DNA of 10,721 bases from Muribaculaceae bacterium (GTDB lineage Bacteria; Bacteroidota; Bacteroidia; Bacteroidales; Muribaculaceae), in NCBI GenBank assembly GCA_021443235.1, contig JABUUJ010000029.1, positions 24,720-35,440 on the forward strand. Direction: 5' to 3'. The position numbers were made by a program, and so were the translations under genes. A model generated the notes under the pieces. It did not search any database. It was not told the DNA's origin and saw only the letters and a list, made by a program, of their open reading frames with translations. Shown here in pieces: positions 7,080 to 10,721 of the stretch; positions within the stretch are counted from its first letter, which is position 1, and each line of letters begins with the position of its first letter.

Positions 7080-7087
7080 TAATTTTG
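7080..7087 (+). promoter_or_regulatory. Putative -7 element upstream of sppA
   Basis: TAATTTTG matches TAnnTTTG exactly and is the same octamer as at the ligA promoter. No TTG lies at the usual -33 position, so activity is uncertain. It begins 18 nt after the upstream gene's stop and would give a leader of about 75 nt. A perfect 12-bp palindrome (CTTAATATTAAG, 7058-7069), overlapping that stop codon, lies 10 nt upstream. Confidence 0.45.
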
Positions 7088-7166
7088 TAGTTTGCCGAGC
7101 AGTTGTTTCGCGCAAGCAACGCTGGTTGAAAAATATAAACCGCTAAATTTCAAATATTTAAATATT

Positions 7167-8954
7167 ATGATGAAGAAATTTTTGCTCATTGTGTGTGGCT
7201 CATTCGTGGGAGTGTGGCTCGCTTTGACTTTTTTTGTGATTACAACTGTGATTGGCAGTTTTGCCATCATTGGCATGAGCGCCAGCGGCTCTACGCCTAA
7301 GGTGACCAAACACTCAATCTTGCACATCAACCTCTCGGGGGATATCGCCGAGCGAAGCGGAAGCACTGGCATGGATTTCATCTCACTGCTCAACGGCAAC
7401 ACTGCGAGCTCGCCTGCCCTTAACGTTATGGTTAAGGCCATCGAGGAAGCCAACGACAACGACAACATCGACGGCATTTACCTCGAGTGCGACGGACTGA
7501 GCGCTTCGCCTGCGACGCTCATGGCGCTGCGCAAGGCTCTCACAGCCTTCAAGGGCAATGGCAAGTTCATCTACGCCTATGGCCACGCAGGATACTCGCA
7601 AGATGACTACTATATCGCCAGCGTGGCCGACAGCATCTTCCTCAACCCGGTGGGCTCGGTCGACGTGCACGGTCTCTCGGCAGTTAACCGTTATCCCAAG
7701 CGCCTGCTCGACAAGGTGGGCGTTGAGATGCAGGTAGTGCGTGTGGGAACTTTCAAAAGCGCCGTCGAGCCTTACATGGTGGAGGAAATGAGCGACGCCA
7801 ACCGACTCCAGCAAGAGGTCTATATGGGCAATATCTGGAAATCAATGGCCGACAGCATCGCCGCAAGCCGTAACATCCCTATCGATACATTCAACTCTCT
7901 CGTTAATGGCGTGGTAGCGTGCATGACTCCCGACTCGCTGATAATGAGTAAACTGGTCGACCGTCTGGTCTATCGCGACGAGATGGAGTCGCTGCTCAAG
8001 AAACTCACCGAGGTTGACGACGACGACGACCTCAACCTCGTGGACGCAGCAACCCTCGCGCCTAATGTCGACGCTGCTAAAACCGGCGACAAAATCGCCG
8101 TGCTCTACGCAGTGGGCGAAATCGATCCGGGCAAGAGCCTTATGTCGCAAGGCGACGCAATCGTGAGCGACGACATCATCGAGCAGGTCAAGGACCTTGC
8201 CAAGGACGACGACGTGAAGGGCCTCGTGCTGCGTGTTAACTCGCCTGGCGGCAGCGCTTTCGGCTCTGAGCAGATTTGGAAAGCCCTTGAGGACTTCAAG
8301 AAGACCGGAAAGCCCTACGCAGTGTCGATGGGCGACTATGCGGCATCGGGTGGCTATTACATCTCATCGGGCGCTCAGCGCATCTTCGCCGAGCCCACTA
8401 CCATCACTGGCAGCATCGGCATCTTCGGCATGATTCCTTGCCTCCAGGATCTACTGGAGAAGCAACTGGACCTTCGCCACTTCGTTGTAAAAACCAACGA
8501 AAACGCCGATATGGGTGTCATCTCTCAGCGTCTCACCCCTGTGCAGCGCGCCGCGCTACAGCACATGGTGGAAGAAGGATATGACCTGTTCACCAAGCGT
8601 TGCGCCGACGGCCGCAAGATGACTCAGGACTCTATCAAGTTGATTGCCGAAGGACGCGTGTGGGATGCCGTCTCGGCCCGCAACATAGGTCTTGTTGACG
8701 AGTTCGGCGGCATTGACGACGCCGTTAAGTGGGTCGCCAAGCAGGCTAAACTTAAAGCCGACAGCTACGAGGTGCAGAACTATCCCGGCGCCGAGGACAA
8801 ATGGCAGAAGATGTTCAAGAACTACATGGTAATGCAATATGAGCAGCAACTACAGGGCGAGATGGGATTCCTCTACGAGTACCACAAGCAGCTCACTCGC
8901 ATGCTCAACCGCGACCACATCCTCTGCATCATGGAAATTCCCACCATCCAGTAG
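7167..8954 (+). CDS. sppA: Signal peptide peptidase SppA, 67K type
   Basis: SppA is a serine protease of family S49, anchored in the inner membrane with its active site outside the cytoplasm, that degrades cleaved signal peptides. The protein is 595 residues, the long two-domain form as in E. coli. It has an N-terminal membrane anchor (about 4-37) and tandem S49 domains. The general-base Lys197 lies in VGTFKSAVEP in the first domain, and the nucleophile Ser394 lies in GDYAASGGYYIS in the second; both catalytic residues are intact. RVNSPGGSA (356-364) and ITGSIGIFG (413-421) are further family motifs. An Asp-rich loop (DDDDD, near 284-288) joins the domains. Start: ATG 7167 and ATG 7170 are adjacent and either may be used; the frame is open further upstream only through a TTG at 7092 with unlikely sequence. 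It is followed by tandem repeats beginning at the base after its stop codon. Confidence 0.95.
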   Translation: MMKKFLLIVCGSFVGVWLALTFFVITTVIGSFAIIGMSASGSTPKVTKHSILHINLSGDIAERSGSTGMDFISLLNGNTASSPALNVMVKAIEEANDNDNIDGIYLECDGLSASPATLMALRKALTAFKGNGKFIYAYGHAGYSQDDYYIASVADSIFLNPVGSVDVHGLSAVNRYPKRLLDKVGVEMQVVRVGTFKSAVEPYMVEEMSDANRLQQEVYMGNIWKSMADSIAASRNIPIDTFNSLVNGVVACMTPDSLIMSKLVDRLVYRDEMESLLKKLTEVDDDDDLNLVDAATLAPNVDAAKTGDKIAVLYAVGEIDPGKSLMSQGDAIVSDDIIEQVKDLAKDDDVKGLVLRVNSPGGSAFGSEQIWKALEDFKKTGKPYAVSMGDYAASGGYYISSGAQRIFAEPTTITGSIGIFGMIPCLQDLLEKQLDLRHFVVKTNENADMGVISQRLTPVQRAALQHMVEEGYDLFTKRCADGRKMTQDSIKLIAEGRVWDAVSARNIGLVDEFGGIDDAVKWVAKQAKLKADSYEVQNYPGAEDKWQKMFKNYMVMQYEQQLQGEMGFLYEYHKQLTRMLNRDHILCIMEIPTIQ

Positions 8955-9017
8955 TTTTTCAAGTTTATCAAGTTCATCAAGTTCATCAAGTTCATCAAGT
9001 TTATCAAGTTCATCAAG
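8955..9017. repeat. Seven 9-bp tandem units (TTYATCAAG) directly after the sppA stop
   Basis: Seven head-to-tail 9-mers run without a break from the first base after the TAG stop: tttttcaag, tttatcaag, three copies of ttcatcaag, tttatcaag, ttcatcaag. Apart from one base in the first unit, only the third base varies (T or C). Read in the sppA frame these would encode Phe-Ile-Lys repeats; the frame stays open to TAA at 9063-9065. I see no evidence that this is translated. It is part of the 204-bp sppA-lpxK gap. Confidence 0.9.
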
Positions 9018-9020
9018 TCG

Positions 9021-9048
9021 TTAATGACCTTAAACGGCCTTAATGACC
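9021..9048. repeat. Short ttaatgacc repeat (three units)
   Basis: The units ttaatgacc (9021-9029), ttaaacggcc (9030-9039) and ttaatgacc (9040-9048) form a small imperfect tandem array sandwiched between the 9-bp and 7-bp arrays. The two outer copies are identical; the middle one is longer by one base and diverged. Confidence 0.6.
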
Positions 9049-9049
9049 T

Positions 9050-9154
9050 TAACAATAAACACTAAACACTAAACAATAAACACTAAACAATAAACTTTAA
9101 ACAATAAACTTTAAACAATAAACTTTAAACAATAAACTTTAAACACTAAACTCT
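9050..9154. repeat. Fifteen 7-bp tandem units (AAACNNT) ending 4 nt before lpxK
   Basis: The array is fully periodic in seven bases: after a first unit with one mismatch (taacaat, 9050-9056), every unit from 9057 to 9154 begins AAAC and ends in T. The variants are aaacaat, aaacact, aaacttt and a last aaactct. Between 9085 and 9140 the units alternate aaacaat/aaacttt, making four perfect copies of a 14-bp super-unit. It has no C-to-G pairing potential and no match to TAnnTTTG. It lies just upstream of the lpxK GTG start, so it forms any lpxK leader. Confidence 0.93.
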
Positions 9155-9158
9155 ATCC

Positions 9159-10265
9159 GTGATTGATTTATCCAAAATATTGAATAAGCAACAACGCAAG
9201 ACCATCGTCAACGCCATCCTCACGCCATTCTCGTGGCTATATGGCGCTGGCGTGTGGGTGCGCAACTTCTGCTTCAATCGCCGATTAATCAAGAGCGAGG
9301 AGTTTGAGATTCCTGTGGTCTCGGTGGGCAACATCACCGTGGGCGGAACTGGCAAGACACCTCACGTCGAATACATCATCGAGGCGCTCTGCAGGCAATA
9401 CAACATCGCCGTCCTCAGCCGTGGCTACAAGCGCGCCACCAATGGGTTTATACTTGCATCCGACAGCCTCTCGCCACGCGACATCGGCGACGAGCCGTTC
9501 CAAATCTATCACAAATACAATGGACTCATCACGCTGGCTGTGTGCGAGAACCGACGAAAGGGCATTCGCGAACTTATGCGACTGTTCCCCAACATCAACC
9601 TCGTCTTGCTCGACGATGCCTTCCAGCACCGTTATGTCAAGCCTAAGGTCAACATAGTGCTCGTCGACTACACGCGACCGCCATTTGAGGACCGACTGCT
9701 ACCACTGGGCTCGTTGCGTGAGCCTATGCACCGCCTCGTCGACTGCGACATGGTGGTGGTCACAAAATGCCCGTCAAATATCACCGCAATCGACCTGCGA
9801 TCAATGAAGATGCACCTCGACCTCTACCCATCGCAAGGACCCTATTTCTCCAATATCCGATATGCCGACCCCGTGTCGGTGTTCCCCATACATCACCCCG
9901 AGCTTACATCGCTCTATAGCCTCAATGCCGACGATACTATCTTGTGTGTCACCGGTATAGCCCACGCCAAGCCCTTCGTGAAATACCTGCGTGCGTTTAA
10001 CGCGCAGGTCAAGGTCATTCACTACGACGACCACCACTATTTCACTCGCTCCGACTTCGGCGAAATCTTCGACATCTTTGAGAGCCTGAACGGGCGACGC
10101 AAGTTCATCATCACCACCGAGAAAGACTCGGTGCGCATTCTCAACAATGCCTACTATCCTCCCACAAAGAGGCACCACATCTACTACATACCCATCAGGG
10201 TGGGATTCCTCGAGCAGGAAAACCGCGACTTCATCACCGACCTTGTCAAAGCCATCAAGGCTTGA
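9159..10265 (+). CDS. lpxK: Tetraacyldisaccharide 4'-kinase LpxK
   Basis: LpxK phosphorylates the 4' position of the tetraacyldisaccharide-1-phosphate lipid A precursor with ATP, at the cytoplasmic face of the inner membrane. The protein is 368 residues. Motifs in order: PFSWLYGAGVWVRN (23-36), the P-loop GNITVGGTGKTPH (57-69), SRGYKR (87-92), DDAFQHR (152-158), TGIAHAKPF (265-273), DHHYF (291-295) and TTEKD (319-323). The family's ATP-binding and catalytic regions therefore appear intact. The start is GTG 9159: an in-frame TAA at 9147-9149 closes the frame upstream, and no ATG occurs before the P-loop. The N-terminus is about 20 residues longer than I recall for relatives. The phosphorylase gene follows after 38 nt on the same strand with no promoter match between, so they are probably co-transcribed. 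Whether transcription comes from sppA or starts within the repeats is unclear. Confidence 0.95.
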   Translation: MIDLSKILNKQQRKTIVNAILTPFSWLYGAGVWVRNFCFNRRLIKSEEFEIPVVSVGNITVGGTGKTPHVEYIIEALCRQYNIAVLSRGYKRATNGFILASDSLSPRDIGDEPFQIYHKYNGLITLAVCENRRKGIRELMRLFPNINLVLLDDAFQHRYVKPKVNIVLVDYTRPPFEDRLLPLGSLREPMHRLVDCDMVVVTKCPSNITAIDLRSMKMHLDLYPSQGPYFSNIRYADPVSVFPIHHPELTSLYSLNADDTILCVTGIAHAKPFVKYLRAFNAQVKVIHYDDHHYFTRSDFGEIFDIFESLNGRRKFIITTEKDSVRILNNAYYPPTKRHHIYYIPIRVGFLEQENRDFITDLVKAIKA

Positions 10266-10303
10266 ACACCAATACATGATCTTAATAATCAAAACATTAC
10301 ATT

Positions 10304-10721
10304 ATGAATAAACAAGAAATTAACTGGCCTGAGCTAATTAACGAAACCGCTCAATATCTTATAGAACGTGTGGGCGATATGCCCAAAATCGCCATCATTC
10401 TCGGCACCGGACTCGGCGACCTCGTTAACCACATTGAAATCAAGGTGGCTATTCCCTACGAGGAAATACCGAACTTCCCCATATCGACTGTCGAAGGCCA
10501 CTCGGGACGCCTCATCTTCGGACATCTGGGCGGCAAGTACATCATGGCAATGCAGGGACGCTTCCACTACTATGAGGGATACAACATGAAGGAGGCTACC
10601 TTCCCAGTGCGCGTGATGAAGGCAGTGGGCGTGAAAACGCTCTTTGTGTCGAACGCCGCCGGCGGTATGAACCCCAACTTCAAGATTGGCGACCTCATGA
10701 TTATCACCGACCACATCAACT
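10304..10721 (+). CDS. punA: Purine nucleoside phosphorylase, N-terminal 139 residues (3' end beyond window)
   Basis: This enzyme cleaves purine ribo- and deoxyribonucleosides with phosphate to the free base and (deoxy)ribose 1-phosphate in the purine salvage pathway. The frame was translated by hand from ATG 10304 to the window edge without a stop. Visible motifs of the trimeric PNP family are AIILGTGLGDL (about residues 30-40, phosphate-binding loop, with Thr where mammalian enzymes have Ser), VEGHSGRL (63-70), MQGRFHYYEGY (83-93) and VSNAAGGMN (116-124). About half of an expected 270 or so residues is present. The leader is AT-rich and there is no promoter match in the 38-nt gap after lpxK. 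The symbol punA follows Bacteroides usage for this neighbour of lpxK; a distinction from closely related MTA phosphorylases would need the missing C-terminal half. Confidence 0.92.
   Translation, partial: MNKQEINWPELINETAQYLIERVGDMPKIAIILGTGLGDLVNHIEIKVAIPYEEIPNFPISTVEGHSGRLIFGHLGGKYIMAMQGRFHYYEGYNMKEATFPVRVMKAVGVKTLFVSNAAGGMNPNFKIGDLMIITDHIN

Noticed and set aside
8873..9055. Minus-strand open frame encoding Met-Asn-Leu repeats
   Set aside because: It is produced by the 9-bp tandem repeat, which is a multiple of three; there is no start context or family similarity.
8955..9154. CRISPR array
   Set aside because: Units are 7-9 bp and contiguous, without spacers, and no cas genes are nearby; these are simple tandem repeats.

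Overview
The window looks like a chromosomal segment of a Bacteroidales bacterium. Four things point there: several promoters match the Bacteroidetes pattern (TAnnTTTG at -7, with TTG or TTTG about 20 nt upstream at two of them); start codons lack Shine-Dalgarno sequences and have AT-rich leaders; a DUF4251-type exported protein is present; and the order sppA - lpxK - purine nucleoside phosphorylase is familiar from Bacteroides relatives. Coding regions are fairly GC-rich and intergenic regions are very AT-rich. A Muribaculaceae-like genome is a guess; the sequence here does not settle the family.

Layout, left to right. (1) Positions 1-3130, minus strand: clpS, clpA and the start of aat, read in that order. 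These are the adaptor, the unfoldase and the aminoacyl-transferase of the bacterial N-degron (N-end rule) pathway. The aat gene runs off the left edge. (2) Positions 3131-3263: a divergent promoter region. (3) Positions 3264-5276, plus strand: ligA, the NAD-dependent DNA ligase. It converges on a minus-strand gene for a secreted DUF4251-type protein (5402-5983), and a strong hairpin lies between them that can terminate both. (4) Positions 5984-6174: a second divergent promoter region containing a run of 14 T. (5) Positions 6175-7062: a CPBP-family intramembrane metalloprotease. (6) Positions 7167-8954: sppA, a membrane-bound signal peptide peptidase. (7) Positions 8955-9158: a gap made almost entirely of short tandem repeats of three unrelated kinds. 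(8) Positions 9159-10265: lpxK, the lipid A 4'-kinase, followed after 38 nt by the start of a purine nucleoside phosphorylase gene that is cut by the right edge.

Functionally the left third is a proteolysis module: Aat marks protein N-termini with Leu or Phe, ClpS recognises them, and ClpA unfolds the protein into ClpP, which is not in this window. The right half mixes envelope functions (CPBP protease, SppA, LpxK) with nucleoside salvage. All eight genes belong to known families and appear intact within the window. I found no mobile element, CRISPR array, tRNA, rRNA or defence system. The least ordinary part is the intergenic DNA, where several different short tandem repeats (units of 7, 8 and 9 bp) sit next to gene ends and starts.
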